From Paucilactobacillus hokkaidonensis JCM 18461 (GTDB lineage Bacteria; Bacillota; Bacilli; Lactobacillales; Lactobacillaceae), in contig NZ_AP014680.1 of the NCBI RefSeq assembly GCF_000829395.1, forward strand, positions 434,001 through 498,000: DNA of 64,000 bases, given 5' to 3'. The notes under the pieces are model-generated. The model searched no databases. It saw only the letters and a list, made by a program, of their open reading frames with translations, and was not told the origin of the DNA. How positions within the stretch are numbered: position 1 is the first letter of the stretch; each line of letters opens with the position of its first letter. This document shows positions 34,094 to 42,692 of the stretch, in pieces. The translations under genes and the position numbers were made by a program.

Positions 34094-35056
34094 TTGAAAA
34101 AGACAGGGCTATATATTTTATTTTCGACGGTTATGTTTAGTTTAATGGAGATTGTGCTTAAGTCGACTGGGACAGCATTTAATCCCATTCAAATTAATTG
34201 GATTCGTTTTTCAATTGGTGGCATTGTATTATTACCATTTGCAATTCAATCGTTGCGCATTCAAGGCATAATGTTACGATGGTCCGATTTTAAATTGTTC
34301 GCGTTAACTGGGTTTATGTGTTTAGTTGTTAGTATGACGTTATTTCAATTGGCAATTGTGTATGATCAAGCATCGACTGTCGCGGTGGTATTTAGTTCCA
34401 ATCCAGTTTTTGCTCTGATTTTTTCTTATATTATTTTACATGAACGGCTTGGTAGAGCTAATTTAATTGCTGTTATTTTATCGATAATTGGATTGCTGGT
34501 AATTGTCAATCCGACTCATTTGAATAATCCATTAGGGCTGATGTTAGCAATTACTTCGGCTTTAACGTTTGGATTGTATAGTATCATTTCACGGTATGGA
34601 TCAATCAAGCGTGGATTTAATGGAATTGCCATGACCTGTTTTACATTTATAGTTGGATCCATTGAGTTGTACGTCATAATTATGATTACTAAAATTCACG
34701 TTGTGGCAAATTGGATGAACCAGATTTCATGGTTGAGACAGTTCAGCAATATTCCATTATTGACGAATGTGAATGGACACTTCTTTTGGACACTGTTTTT
34801 CATCGGGGTCTGTGTCACAGGTGGTGGATTTGCCTTTTACTTTTTGGCAATGGAACGTTCGAACGTTTCAACTGCTTCATTGGTATTTTTTATTAAGCCA
34901 GGATTAGCACCAATATTAGCAGCCCTGTTGATTGGAGACAAAATTGCAATGACGACGATTGTTGGGATTGTGATTATTATTGCCGGATCAATTGTTACCT
35001 TTATGGGTAATAAGAGACGTGAAACGGGCGGCCCAATGAAAGAAAAATTAAATTAG
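34094..35056 (+). CDS. DMT-superfamily transporter, EamA domains
   Basis: 320 residues, about ten hydrophobic helices formed by two EamA repeats (roughly 5-140 and 150-310). Typical block: YDQASTVAVVFSSNPVFALIFSY. TTG start supported by AAGGAG 6 nt upstream; no ATG fits better. It is probably a metabolite exporter with unknown substrate. Downstream of the AEC carrier, ended by a terminator. Confidence 0.88.
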   Translation: MKKTGLYILFSTVMFSLMEIVLKSTGTAFNPIQINWIRFSIGGIVLLPFAIQSLRIQGIMLRWSDFKLFALTGFMCLVVSMTLFQLAIVYDQASTVAVVFSSNPVFALIFSYIILHERLGRANLIAVILSIIGLLVIVNPTHLNNPLGLMLAITSALTFGLYSIISRYGSIKRGFNGIAMTCFTFIVGSIELYVIIMITKIHVVANWMNQISWLRQFSNIPLLTNVNGHFFWTLFFIGVCVTGGGFAFYFLAMERSNVSTASLVFFIKPGLAPILAALLIGDKIAMTTIVGIVIIIAGSIVTFMGNKRRETGGPMKEKLN

Positions 35057-35063
35057 TTTCGAG

Positions 35064-35097
35064 GATTAACAAAAAGTAAAATTTGTTAATCTTTTTT
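35064..35097 (+). terminator. Terminator after the EamA transporter gene
   Basis: 10-bp perfect stem GATTAACAAA / TTTGTTAATC, 8-nt loop, then TTTTTT. Between here and 35284 lies an AT-rich leader region with a possible promoter (TTGGAT 35186-35191, TACAAT 35208-35213). Confidence 0.9.
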
Positions 35098-35283
35098 AAT
35101 TATTAAGAATCCCTTAAGGACAAGGGTGAGGCGTTCTCTTGAAATCTGTTTGTAATAATTGCAAAGATTTGTAATGTTAATGCTATTGGATTGAAATGTG
35201 GAAGCGATACAATGACTCTCGTAATCAAGATAAATCAATTACATATTAAGACGCAATCAACTATTTAAACTACGGGAGAGATT

Positions 35284-36159
35284 ATGATTAAATCAGCAGC
35301 AAAGAAAACATTAATTGGAACATTGGGTGCAGCCAGTTTATTGGTTGCCGGTACACAAGTAGCACATGCAGATACTGTTAAGGTTCAAAGTGGTGACACT
35401 GTTTGGGCTTATTCACAAAAGTATCACGTATCAATTGATTCAATTGTTAAAGCTAACAAGTTGGCTGATGCAAACTTGATCATTGCTGGTCACGCTTTAA
35501 ACATTCCTGGCGTTTCTACTAGTGACGCTAGTCAAACATCAACTGCGACACAAAACTCAAATGCAACTTCAACAGCTAACCAAGCAGCTACAACAACACA
35601 AAGTAGTGCAGCTGCAAGCTCAGTTGCTTCATCAAGTGCAGCTAGTTCATCAGTTGCTTCATCAAGCACAGCTGCAACTGATACAACTTCAGCAGCAAGT
35701 AGTACAACTGCAACAGCAACTACATCAGCACAAAGTAGTGCGGCACAAAACAGTTCTACTCAGAGTAGCGTAGCAGTGCAGGAACCCTCAACAGAAAGTG
35801 CTTCAAGTACTGGAAATGGTGGGTTAGCGCAAGCGTTGACGCTAATCGGAACTAAATACACTTGGGGTGGTAATACTCCTGCGCAAGGTTTTGATTGTTC
35901 TGGATTAGTAGCTTATGTTTATGGAAGTCGTGTAAATGGTCGGACTACAACATCGCAAGCAACTACTGGCTCACATCACAGTGACGTTTACAATGCACCA
36001 GCTGGTGCGCTTGTATTCTTCGATTCAAGCAATGCACCTTATCATGTTGGTATTTCTACAGGTAATGGTTCGTTTGTTCATGCTCCACAAACTGGAGAAA
36101 CTGTGAAGGTTACTCAGATGAAGTACTATACTCCTAGTTTTTATGTTAATGTAAGATAA
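35284..36159 (+). CDS. Secreted LysM - NlpC/P60 peptidoglycan hydrolase
   Basis: 291 residues: signal peptide (cleavage likely after AHA, residue 29), one LysM domain (about 32-75, VQSGDTVWAYSQKY), a low-complexity Ser/Ala/Thr linker (about 76-175), and an NlpC/P60 domain (about 178-291) with C204 in FDCSG, H253 in HVGIST and H265 in FVHAP. Expected to bind wall glycan and cut the stem peptide between D-Glu and the diamino acid. GGGAGAG precedes the ATG. Monocistronic, with a long leader. Confidence 0.94.
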   Translation: MIKSAAKKTLIGTLGAASLLVAGTQVAHADTVKVQSGDTVWAYSQKYHVSIDSIVKANKLADANLIIAGHALNIPGVSTSDASQTSTATQNSNATSTANQAATTTQSSAAASSVASSSAASSSVASSSTAATDTTSAASSTTATATTSAQSSAAQNSSTQSSVAVQEPSTESASSTGNGGLAQALTLIGTKYTWGGNTPAQGFDCSGLVAYVYGSRVNGRTTTSQATTGSHHSDVYNAPAGALVFFDSSNAPYHVGISTGNGSFVHAPQTGETVKVTQMKYYTPSFYVNVR

Positions 36160-36177
36160 TTTATAATTTTTAAAAAA

Positions 36178-36203
36178 TAAAAAGCCCATTTAGGCTTTTT
36201 TTT
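36178..36203 (+). terminator. Terminator of the NlpC/P60 gene
   Basis: Stem AAAGCC/GGCTTT, loop CATTTA, followed by a T run. Confidence 0.88.
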
Positions 36204-36304
36204 GCTTTAAAATTATTTTTTTGCAAAATAAATTCATTTAAAGCTCCATTATTAATCAAGCAAATGAAATCAGAAACACAAATTGGTTGGTTAAAGTAGA
36301 TAAC

Positions 36305-37234
36305 ATGATGAAAAGCAAAAAAATAAATTTACATATTATCAAGGTAACTTTGGCCATAATCTTACTGGTTGGATTAATTTTAATTTGGGTTCAGCATTTC
36401 AACAATCCCACAACTAATGCCCAATCAGCTGAGACTAGCAGCAGTTCAACAGTTAAGCAACGTAAAATTATTAAGACTAATCTGACGAATTATCTGAATA
36501 GTGTGACTAAGGATGGCACTGTCAGTGTTAGTTTCTATAATTTAGGAACTGAATCTAGCAGTACGGCTGCTTCTCTTTATAAAAAGGGCAGCATACAAGT
36601 CGAATCTAATGCACATACGGCTCAAACTGCTGCTAGTACGTACAAATTATTTATTACTGCGTTTTTAATGCAGCAGAAATTGCAAGGTAATTTTACCTGG
36701 TCAACGGCTAACACAGATGGATTCACACGAATGATTGTAAATAGTGAAAATGATTTTGCAGAAACGCAATTAGCTAGCTATGGTAAAACTGCAATTAACA
36801 AGTTTATTAGTGGTCAAGGCTGGTACTCACCTGTCTTTCAGGATGGTGTCGACGCACAGACTACTAGCTATAGTTTACAATTATTACTACAACAATTGAA
36901 TGCTGGAACTGGTCCGTTTAAAAATAGCAGCGACCGTACCAAAATATTAAAATTGATGGGGAAACAGATCTATCGGACAGGTATTCCGACTGGAACCAAT
37001 GAAGCAAATGAAGGAACAACCGTCACCGATAAGGTTGGATTTTTGAATGATACTAATAATGATGCTGGGATTGTTACATTGCCAAACGGGCAAAAATATA
37101 TTCTTGTAATTATGACGCACGGGCATGGACAAAGTGGTTTTAGTGGCTTTTCCAAAATTGCTAAAATTGCTAAAAATGTGCAAACAATTGTTTATGGAAC
37201 CAATGCTGGTAAAAAAATAGAATCATACGACTAA
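36305..37234 (+). CDS. Membrane-anchored serine hydrolase, class A beta-lactamase-like fold
   Basis: About 309 residues. An N-terminal transmembrane anchor (about 12-30) is followed by a Ser/Thr-rich stretch and an extracellular domain with the serine-hydrolase signature S111-T-Y-K114, S147-E-N149 (SxN-like) and K243-V-G (KTG-like). The usual serine-tyrosine-lysine arrangement suggests activity on wall peptides or D-amino acid substrates; true beta-lactam resistance is not implied. No strong ribosome site; ATG 36305 or 36308 are both possible. It lies next to a wall hydrolase. Confidence 0.78.
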   Translation: MMKSKKINLHIIKVTLAIILLVGLILIWVQHFNNPTTNAQSAETSSSSTVKQRKIIKTNLTNYLNSVTKDGTVSVSFYNLGTESSSTAASLYKKGSIQVESNAHTAQTAASTYKLFITAFLMQQKLQGNFTWSTANTDGFTRMIVNSENDFAETQLASYGKTAINKFISGQGWYSPVFQDGVDAQTTSYSLQLLLQQLNAGTGPFKNSSDRTKILKLMGKQIYRTGIPTGTNEANEGTTVTDKVGFLNDTNNDAGIVTLPNGQKYILVIMTHGHGQSGFSGFSKIAKIAKNVQTIVYGTNAGKKIESYD

Positions 37235-37305
37235 CAAGGTTGTCTTTCTACTGTCAAAGATCTAAATTCTGCGCTATGATAGATGGTAGGCAGGGGGGAA
37301 GATAA

Positions 37306-37977
37306 ATGGCAACGTTGGTAATAACCCGACATGGTGAAAGTCAGGCTAATCGAGATAACATTTTTACTGGCTGGACGGATGTGCCCTTAACAGATAAGGG
37401 AGTATTGCAGGCTCAGAGGGCCGCTAAGCAAATTAAGCAACTGGGCTTGGACTTTGATGATGTGCACACATCAATGCTGCAGCGTGCGATTGTGACCGCT
37501 AATTTAATTTGCGATATGATTGGACAATCTTATATTCCAATTCATAAGACATGGCGATTAAACGAACGCCATTATGGCGCGTTACGGGGTCGCAATAAAG
37601 AAGCAGTTAAAGAGCAGTATGGCGCCCAACAAGTGGCTAAATGGCGCCGTGGTTTCAGTGCATTACCCCCTAAGCTAGCACAAGCTGACCATGAACGACG
37701 CTATGATGACTTAGGCGTTAAAATACCGTTAAGTGAGAGCCTAAAGATGACGCAGGAAAGACTGCTGCCATATTGGAATGATCAGATTGCACCACAATTG
37801 TTAGATGGTAAAAATCAATTGATTGTGGCCCATGGCAGTACACTTCGAGCACTGATTAAATATTTAGATCAAATCCCTGATGATCAAATTGATCACGTTG
37901 AAGTGGCAAATGGTGAGCCGATTATTTATCAATTTGATCGACAGCTACGGGTAATGAGTAAAGAAACGTTAGATTAA
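37306..37977 (+). CDS. gpmA: 2,3-bisphosphoglycerate-dependent phosphoglycerate mutase
   Basis: Interconverts 3- and 2-phosphoglycerate, or acts as a related phosphatase. 223 residues with the phosphohistidine H9 in TRHGES, E87 in [11 protein letters not shown] and H176 in VAHGSTLRA. The last motif usually reads AHGNSLR, so N is replaced by S. It contains the mutase insert with WRRGF rather than the short phosphatase form. Lactobacilli often carry several paralogues; this may be an accessory copy. GGGGGGAAG precedes the ATG. Confidence 0.88.
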   Translation: MATLVITRHGESQANRDNIFTGWTDVPLTDKGVLQAQRAAKQIKQLGLDFDDVHTSMLQRAIVTANLICDMIGQSYIPIHKTWRLNERHYGALRGRNKEAVKEQYGAQQVAKWRRGFSALPPKLAQADHERRYDDLGVKIPLSESLKMTQERLLPYWNDQIAPQLLDGKNQLIVAHGSTLRALIKYLDQIPDDQIDHVEVANGEPIIYQFDRQLRVMSKETLD

Positions 37978-37996
37978 AATTTAATGATAAAATGGT

Positions 37997-38024
37997 TTGA
38001 CTTCTCACATTTTAGAGCTACAAT
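37997..38024 (+). promoter_or_regulatory. Promoter of the PanE-type gene
   Basis: TTGACT (37997-38002), 16-bp spacer, TACAAT (38019-38024). It leaves a leader of about 120 nt. Confidence 0.75.
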
Positions 38025-38071
38025 AGTTGTAACTTGATAAGTGGTTGCAAAGTGAGATTTGAACCAGTTGG

Positions 38072-38106
38072 AATCCTCTTCAATTACTTGAAGGGGATTT
38101 TATTAT
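38072..38106 (+). terminator. Hairpin with T-rich tail inside the panE leader
   Basis: 12-bp stem AATCCTCTTCAA / TTGAAGGGGATT (one G-T pair), loop TTAC, then TTATTAT. It lies after the promoter and before the gene, so it may work as an attenuator. An upstream hairpin GTGGTT..AACCA(G) is a possible partner. Confidence 0.6.
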
Positions 38107-38148
38107 CAAGTACACATAGAACAAAATAGGAAAAGGAGTACAATACAT

Positions 38149-39126
38149 ATGAAATTTACAGTGGTCGGTTCAGGCGCAATGGGATTGCGCTATGGAGTTT
38201 TATTGCAAGAAGCAGGTAATGAGGTTGATTTTGTTGATACGTGGAAACCACATGTCGAAAAAATGAGGACACAGGGTGGGGTTTATGTTTCTCGTGATCA
38301 TAAAGACCGCCATTTGGTCCCAGTTAAAGTTTATTATCCAGAGGAATATAATGGCGATCCAGATTGTTATGTCTTTTTTACCAAACAAATGCAGTTAGCA
38401 GATGTGTTGAAACGATGCGCACACTTTTTTAAGCCACATCAATATGCATTAACTTGTATGAACGGGATGGGGCACGTTGAAAAATTACTCAAGTACTTTG
38501 CACCAGAAAAATTAGTGGCGGGAACTGCGTTAGTTGCAACGGTGCTAAATGGACCTGGAGATGTTGATTTTATCGGTGCTCGTGGGGCTGGAACAATGAA
38601 TTTAGCCAACTATACTGAAAAACCGGATGAATTTACACACCAACTTGTGGCACAGTTAGAGAAAGCACAATTTAATCCTAACTTGACCACCAACTTCCGT
38701 GGGACGCTGATGGCAAAAGTAGTTTTTAATTCTGTTGTGAATACGTTATGTACGATGTTTGAAATGACCATGGGTGAGTATGCTGCCTATGAAGGTGCAG
38801 ACGAAATGAGTCGACAACTAATTGACGAAGCGTATGATGCTTGTGAACGTGACGGGGTTAAAATGCTTAATACTCGCCAAGAAGAGTTGGATAGTGTGAA
38901 TTATGTCAGCAAAGTCGCTAATCCACTACATTACCCATCAATGTATCAAGATATGCATAATTATCGACCAACGGAGGTTGATTATATTAACGGATATCTA
39001 GTTAAATTGGGCCGTAAACACGGATATGAAGCAAAGACCCACGCATTTTTGACGCATGAGGTGCATTTGGCGGAGTTGCAGAAACAAAAAGAGCGTAAAG
39101 AGACGCGTTCAGAAGTTGTAGCATAA
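38149..39126 (+). CDS. 2-dehydropantoate 2-reductase family protein (PanE/ApbA)
   Basis: 325 residues, NAD(P)-dependent. Rossmann motif VVGSGAMGLRYG at 5-16, the family lysine in TLMAKVVFNSVVNTLC near residue 190, and a helical C-terminal domain. In lactic acid bacteria, members reduce ketopantoate (CoA synthesis) or branched 2-keto acids to D-hydroxy acids; sequence alone does not decide. AAAGGAG lies about 10 nt before the ATG. Two tandem hairpin elements begin right after the stop. Confidence 0.88.
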   Translation: MKFTVVGSGAMGLRYGVLLQEAGNEVDFVDTWKPHVEKMRTQGGVYVSRDHKDRHLVPVKVYYPEEYNGDPDCYVFFTKQMQLADVLKRCAHFFKPHQYALTCMNGMGHVEKLLKYFAPEKLVAGTALVATVLNGPGDVDFIGARGAGTMNLANYTEKPDEFTHQLVAQLEKAQFNPNLTTNFRGTLMAKVVFNSVVNTLCTMFEMTMGEYAAYEGADEMSRQLIDEAYDACERDGVKMLNTRQEELDSVNYVSKVANPLHYPSMYQDMHNYRPTEVDYINGYLVKLGRKHGYEAKTHAFLTHEVHLAELQKQKERKETRSEVVA

Positions 39127-39134
39127 AAAAAAGA

Positions 39135-39248
39135 GTGTGCAAGAAGACGAATAGGTCCTGAGCATTAACGTAACTTAACCCATGATCCCTGAACTTGGGA
39201 TCGTGGGTTAAGTTTTGTTAAGCGCAGGGACCTGTCTTCTGGAACAGG
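39135..39248 (+). repeat. Long hairpin element, copy C1
   Basis: Hairpin with stems AGAAGAC/GTCTTCT, AGGTCC/GGACCT, GC-AAC/GTT-GC and AACTTAACCCATGATCCC with its near-complement, around a short loop. Its first 37 nt align with the other copies (GTGTGCAAG.. ATAGGTCCTGAGC). It begins 8 nt after the PanE stop. The outermost GTGTGC has no exact partner here. Confidence 0.85.
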
Positions 39249-39261
39249 TTTCAAAAAAAGA

Positions 39262-39375
39262 GTGTGCAAGAAGACGAATAGGTCCTGAGCATTAACGTAA
39301 CTTAACCCATGATCCCTGAACTTGGGATCGTGGGTTAAGTTTTGTTAAGCGCAGGGACCTGTCTTCTGGAAAGGG
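39262..39375 (+). repeat. Long hairpin element, copy C2 (tandem duplicate)
   Basis: Almost identical to C1 at an exact 127-nt period, differing mainly just after the 3' arm (GGAACAGG versus GGAAAGGG). Near-identity implies a very recent duplication, here of the whole element. Confidence 0.9.
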
Positions 39376-39449
39376 TTTCAAAAATTAAGTGAGTGATCAA
39401 TCCTGGTTTGTAATCTAAATTGATCATCTCATACCTAGGTTGAAAAAAT

Positions 39450-39571
39450 GTGTTCACAGCCACAGATGGCTAACGTGTAGCACAAAAAAACAGGTATCAT
39501 AATCCACAGACCGAATTATGATACCTGTTTTTTTGTATTACACCACACCATCTACCCGTGGCTGTTCACAC
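39450..39571 (-). repeat. Long hairpin element, copy D (reverse orientation)
   Basis: 122 nt. Stems are GTGTTCACAGCCAC with GTGGCTGT..CAC, GATGG/CCATC, GTGTA/TACAC and AAAAAAACAGGTATCATAAT with its full complement. On the minus strand it starts GTGTGAACAGCC one base after the pepC stop codon (TAG-A-GTG), so it forms the immediate 3' end of pepC. Confidence 0.88.
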
Positions 39572-39572
39572 T

Positions 39573-40904
39573 CTAGGCTAATGCGCCCATTGGATCCCAA
39601 GGCTTTAGCAATACTGGTTCTTGTGCTTGAGCTGTCTTTAATTTATCTGGTAAAGCCTCTTTTTTAACGACGATTTGATAACAAAATTCATCCATCCATG
39701 CATCGCTCATTACAAAGTATCCTTTAGTCCCAACTTTAGGACCCCAAGAATTTTCAACCTTCCACTTAGAAGGTTTACCATCAACTAAATCTACGCCGGT
39801 CAAGACCATTGCGTGAGTCATCATACTCTCACCATAATCCAATCGTTGGGCTTTAGTCATTGCAAAGAGTGTGCCAAATAATTCGGCTTCATTATAAATG
39901 TTAAGATCCATAATTCCCTTTTGGCGGTCTGAACTCTGACCAACATCACAACCGAACCAAACACTTTCACCAGCCTTTAATTGATCAATAGCCAGTTGCT
40001 TGAAATCATTCATTGTAACGTTAAGATGTTTAACACTACGGCCACCAACTACATTACCAAGCATGTCAATTGTGTAGGTTCGATTGTATGGTTTATCTTC
40101 AGTTGGAGCGTTAATGATTGAAACATAATCATCTAAATTCCAGCCAATGTATTTTTTAAAAAATGATTGAGGTGTTAAATCAGCATCACGATGATAATTT
40201 TTTTGTTCATCCCGATATTCAAAATCAAACTTAACTGGTGGTTGACCAAAACTGTATGTCAATATCCGATAAATTGCATTCAGCATTTCATTACGGGTGT
40301 CGTTAATCTGATCTTCACTCACATTATCCGCCACCAACTGACGTAAGGTAATTGCGTTTTCACGTAGCTTACGGTTTAACGTGGTGTTAATTTCGTTTGA
40401 TTTAGAACTATTATAAGTTTCAGGCATTGCTGATTGTGGTACAACTCCGTATTTTTCAATCAGAGCACACAACATATCCCATTGACCACCATCTTGTTGT
40501 GGTGTTTCCATTAACCAAGCAACTTCACGACTGCTAGCAGGTTGTTGAGCTGTTTTCAAAACATTTTCATAAAAGTAGTTAGCCTTTTCAAATTTATCCC
40601 AGAAAAATGTATATGATTGGGATAACTCAAATTTTTTTAGACCAAATTTTTGTGCCATGTCATGACGCATTGTATTTAACGCCGCGAACATCCAGCAACG
40701 ACCTGATTGTTTCTGGTTTGAAACGTCACCAGTATCAAGATCAATTGAAAAAACAGGATCTGATTCACTGATAGCGTGCCAATCATAACTACTAGCTAAA
40801 ATTCCATTTTTAGTGACCGCACGCTCTAGTGCGGATGAGGCTGGTTGCTTTTTTAGATCTTGGTTAAATTGTTTTAATTGTTCAGTTGTAATTTCATGAC
40901 TCAT
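39573..40904 (-). CDS. pepC: Aminopeptidase C (bleomycin hydrolase family)
   Basis: Cytosolic cysteine peptidase of lactic acid bacteria that releases N-terminal residues from peptides; it partners with peptide import such as DtpT. 443 residues, peptidase family C1B: C70 in QSGRCWMFAA, the histidine in MTHAMVLTG and the asparagine in VENSWGPKVG near the C-terminus. AAGGAGAAT lies upstream of the start. First and longest gene distal to rpiA on the minus strand. Confidence 0.96.
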   Translation of the reverse strand: MSHEITTEQLKQFNQDLKKQPASSALERAVTKNGILASSYDWHAISESDPVFSIDLDTGDVSNQKQSGRCWMFAALNTMRHDMAQKFGLKKFELSQSYTFFWDKFEKANYFYENVLKTAQQPASSREVAWLMETPQQDGGQWDMLCALIEKYGVVPQSAMPETYNSSKSNEINTTLNRKLRENAITLRQLVADNVSEDQINDTRNEMLNAIYRILTYSFGQPPVKFDFEYRDEQKNYHRDADLTPQSFFKKYIGWNLDDYVSIINAPTEDKPYNRTYTIDMLGNVVGGRSVKHLNVTMNDFKQLAIDQLKAGESVWFGCDVGQSSDRQKGIMDLNIYNEAELFGTLFAMTKAQRLDYGESMMTHAMVLTGVDLVDGKPSKWKVENSWGPKVGTKGYFVMSDAWMDEFCYQIVVKKEALPDKLKTAQAQEPVLLKPWDPMGALA

Positions 40905-40938
40905 TTAGTTTATTCTCCTTATCTAAATAGCTTTGTTG

Positions 40939-41622
40939 CTAATCTCGAGCTTGCAGCACTTCTGGACCACTTTGGCGACCAACGATCACAGTATTGACCA
41001 TGTCAAGAAAGAATCCGTGTTCCACCACGCCAACCATCTTGATCAATTCATCAGAAAGTGCAAATGGATCGCCAATATGGCCTAAATGTAAATCAATGAC
41101 ATAGTTTTTTTGGTCGGTTAAGAATTTTTTTCCATCGGCCAAACGAAATTCGGGTTTGTAACCTTTCCGTGCTAATTCATCAAAAACATGTTTGCTGCCA
41201 AATGGGATTACTTCCACTGGTAATGGAAATTTACCTAGTTGATGAACCATTTTGCTTTCATCCACAATCCACATAATTTTGTTTGAGTTGGTAGCAACAA
41301 TTTTTTCCCATAAGTGAGCACCACCACCACCTTTGATACCTTGAAAATCGTCATCAATTTCGTCGGCGCCATCAATTGTTAGGTCGATATGATCAACTTC
41401 ATCAATATCTTTGATCGTAATCCCCAGGTCTTGAGCCTGCTTAGTTGTACGAAGCGAGGTGGTAACCCCGGTTATGTTTAGGTGTTCTGCTTGAACTCGT
41501 TGGCCAAGTGCATCAACCATGTAACGGACGGTTGAACCAGTTCCTAAGCCAACGATCATTCCATCTTGAATGTACTCAACGGCTTTTCTTCCGACTTGCT
41601 GTTTTAATTCATTTTGATCCAT
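40939..41622 (-). CDS. rpiA: Ribose-5-phosphate isomerase A
   Basis: Interconverts ribose-5-P and ribulose-5-P in the pentose-phosphate/phosphoketolase pathways. 227 residues with [13 protein letters not shown] (about 25-37), [14 protein letters not shown] (about 83-90) and [16 protein letters not shown] is 7 nt before the ATG. It lies between a GNAT gene and pepC with short gaps, probably one transcript. Confidence 0.96.
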   Translation of the reverse strand: MDQNELKQQVGRKAVEYIQDGMIVGLGTGSTVRYMVDALGQRVQAEHLNITGVTTSLRTTKQAQDLGITIKDIDEVDHIDLTIDGADEIDDDFQGIKGGGGAHLWEKIVATNSNKIMWIVDESKMVHQLGKFPLPVEVIPFGSKHVFDELARKGYKPEFRLADGKKFLTDQKNYVIDLHLGHIGDPFALSDELIKMVGVVEHGFFLDMVNTVIVGRQSGPEVLQARD

Positions 41623-41634
41623 GTAATTCCTCCG

Positions 41635-41928
41635 TTAGAAACGATCTTCTGGTGCCAATAGTTGTTGATATTGTGGGTGGTTGCCAAATTGCTTTTTAGC
41701 ATATGGACACAATAATTTTACCCGCAGATTGTTTTTGGTAGCGTAAGTCACAAATTCAGCTACCAATTGAGCAGCCAATCCTTGGCCACGACCGGCTGGA
41801 CTGACAAAGGTCCGTTCAACCACTACCTGATCTGAATTTTCATCGACGGCTGGGAAAACGATTTCTCCCAGTAACTCGCCGTGAACATCTTCAGTATAAA
41901 TTCGATTCTTTTCATATTTAAATTCCAT
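41635..41928 (-). CDS. GNAT N-acetyltransferase, YjdJ/Gcn5 small type
   Basis: 97 residues with the acetyl-CoA binding segment VSPAGRGQGLAAQLV and the C-terminal LLCPYAKKQFGNHPQYQ. This is the small family of predicted acyltransferases whose substrates are unknown. First gene of the minus-strand unit GNAT-rpiA-pepC; divergent from dut. Confidence 0.85.
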   Translation of the reverse strand: MEFKYEKNRIYTEDVHGELLGEIVFPAVDENSDQVVVERTFVSPAGRGQGLAAQLVAEFVTYATKNNLRVKLLCPYAKKQFGNHPQYQQLLAPEDRF

Positions 41929-42067
41929 GTTTTCACCCGTTTCTAGGTTTTAATATCACTTAAATTTAACCGTTAAAACCAGGCTTTGTCAACCAAACCG
42001 ATAAAGTAGTATTAAAAATCATCATCCTATCTTATAATTAGAAATGAATGAAAGAGGGGATGTATTG

Positions 42068-42604
42068 ATGGATCGTGGATTTGAGGTTGTTTCTGCTAAA
42101 AGTGAACAACAAATTAATTTACCAATGAGACAAACTAAGAGTGCAGCTGGGTATGATTTTGAATGTTCAGAGGACTTTGTTTTACCGTCCATTTGGAAAT
42201 ATAAATTTGTTAAAATATTTAAATTGCTGCACAAAAAAAACGAGGTTAGTGACATGGAATTCCAAGAAGCTAACGCTGTGTTAAAGCCGTTTTTAGTTCC
42301 AACTGGAATTAAGGCATATATGCAGCCCAACGAGTTTTTGTTGTTAGCTAATCGATCAAGCAATCCATTAAAGCGGCGATTGGTTTTACCTAACGGAGTC
42401 GGAATTGTTGATGCTGACTACTATAATAATAGTGGCAATGAAGGTGAAATTTTCTTTCAGTTACTTAATTTTGGGGTTACTGACGTTAAAATCAAAAAAG
42501 GTGAGCGCATTGGTCAGGGAATCTTTGTGCCTTATCTGACTACCGATACTGAAACAGTACCGTCAAAGAAACGTAGTGGTGGTTTTGGTTCGACTAAAAA
42601 ATAA
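42068..42604 (+). CDS. dut: dUTP diphosphatase, trimeric type
   Basis: Hydrolyses dUTP to dUMP and PPi. About 178 residues with motif 1 AAGYDFE, motif 2 ANRSSNPLK, motif 3 NGVGIVDADYYNN, motif 4 ERIGQG and motif 5 KKRSGGFGST. A segment of about 40 residues between motifs 1 and 2 makes it longer than the minimal form, as in other lactobacilli. ATG 42068 is chosen for AGAGGGG spacing; TATAAT at 42033-42038 may be its -10. radA follows 88 nt later. Confidence 0.93.
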   Translation: MDRGFEVVSAKSEQQINLPMRQTKSAAGYDFECSEDFVLPSIWKYKFVKIFKLLHKKNEVSDMEFQEANAVLKPFLVPTGIKAYMQPNEFLLLANRSSNPLKRRLVLPNGVGIVDADYYNNSGNEGEIFFQLLNFGVTDVKIKKGERIGQGIFVPYLTTDTETVPSKKRSGGFGSTKK

Positions 42605-42692
42605 CCTTAAGATCTGGTTATAATTACTGGGAAAATTAGAATTACCAATGGTTATGATACAATAGTATGTACCAATCTAAGGAGGTTAGTAG

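Noticed and set aside
35522-35773. Frame rich in Q and L inside the LysM-NlpC/P60 gene
   Set aside because: Out-of-frame reading of the Ser/Ala/Thr linker; low complexity.
39135-39375. CRISPR-like direct repeat
   Set aside because: Only two units, each an internally palindromic 127-nt block without spacers, and no cas genes.
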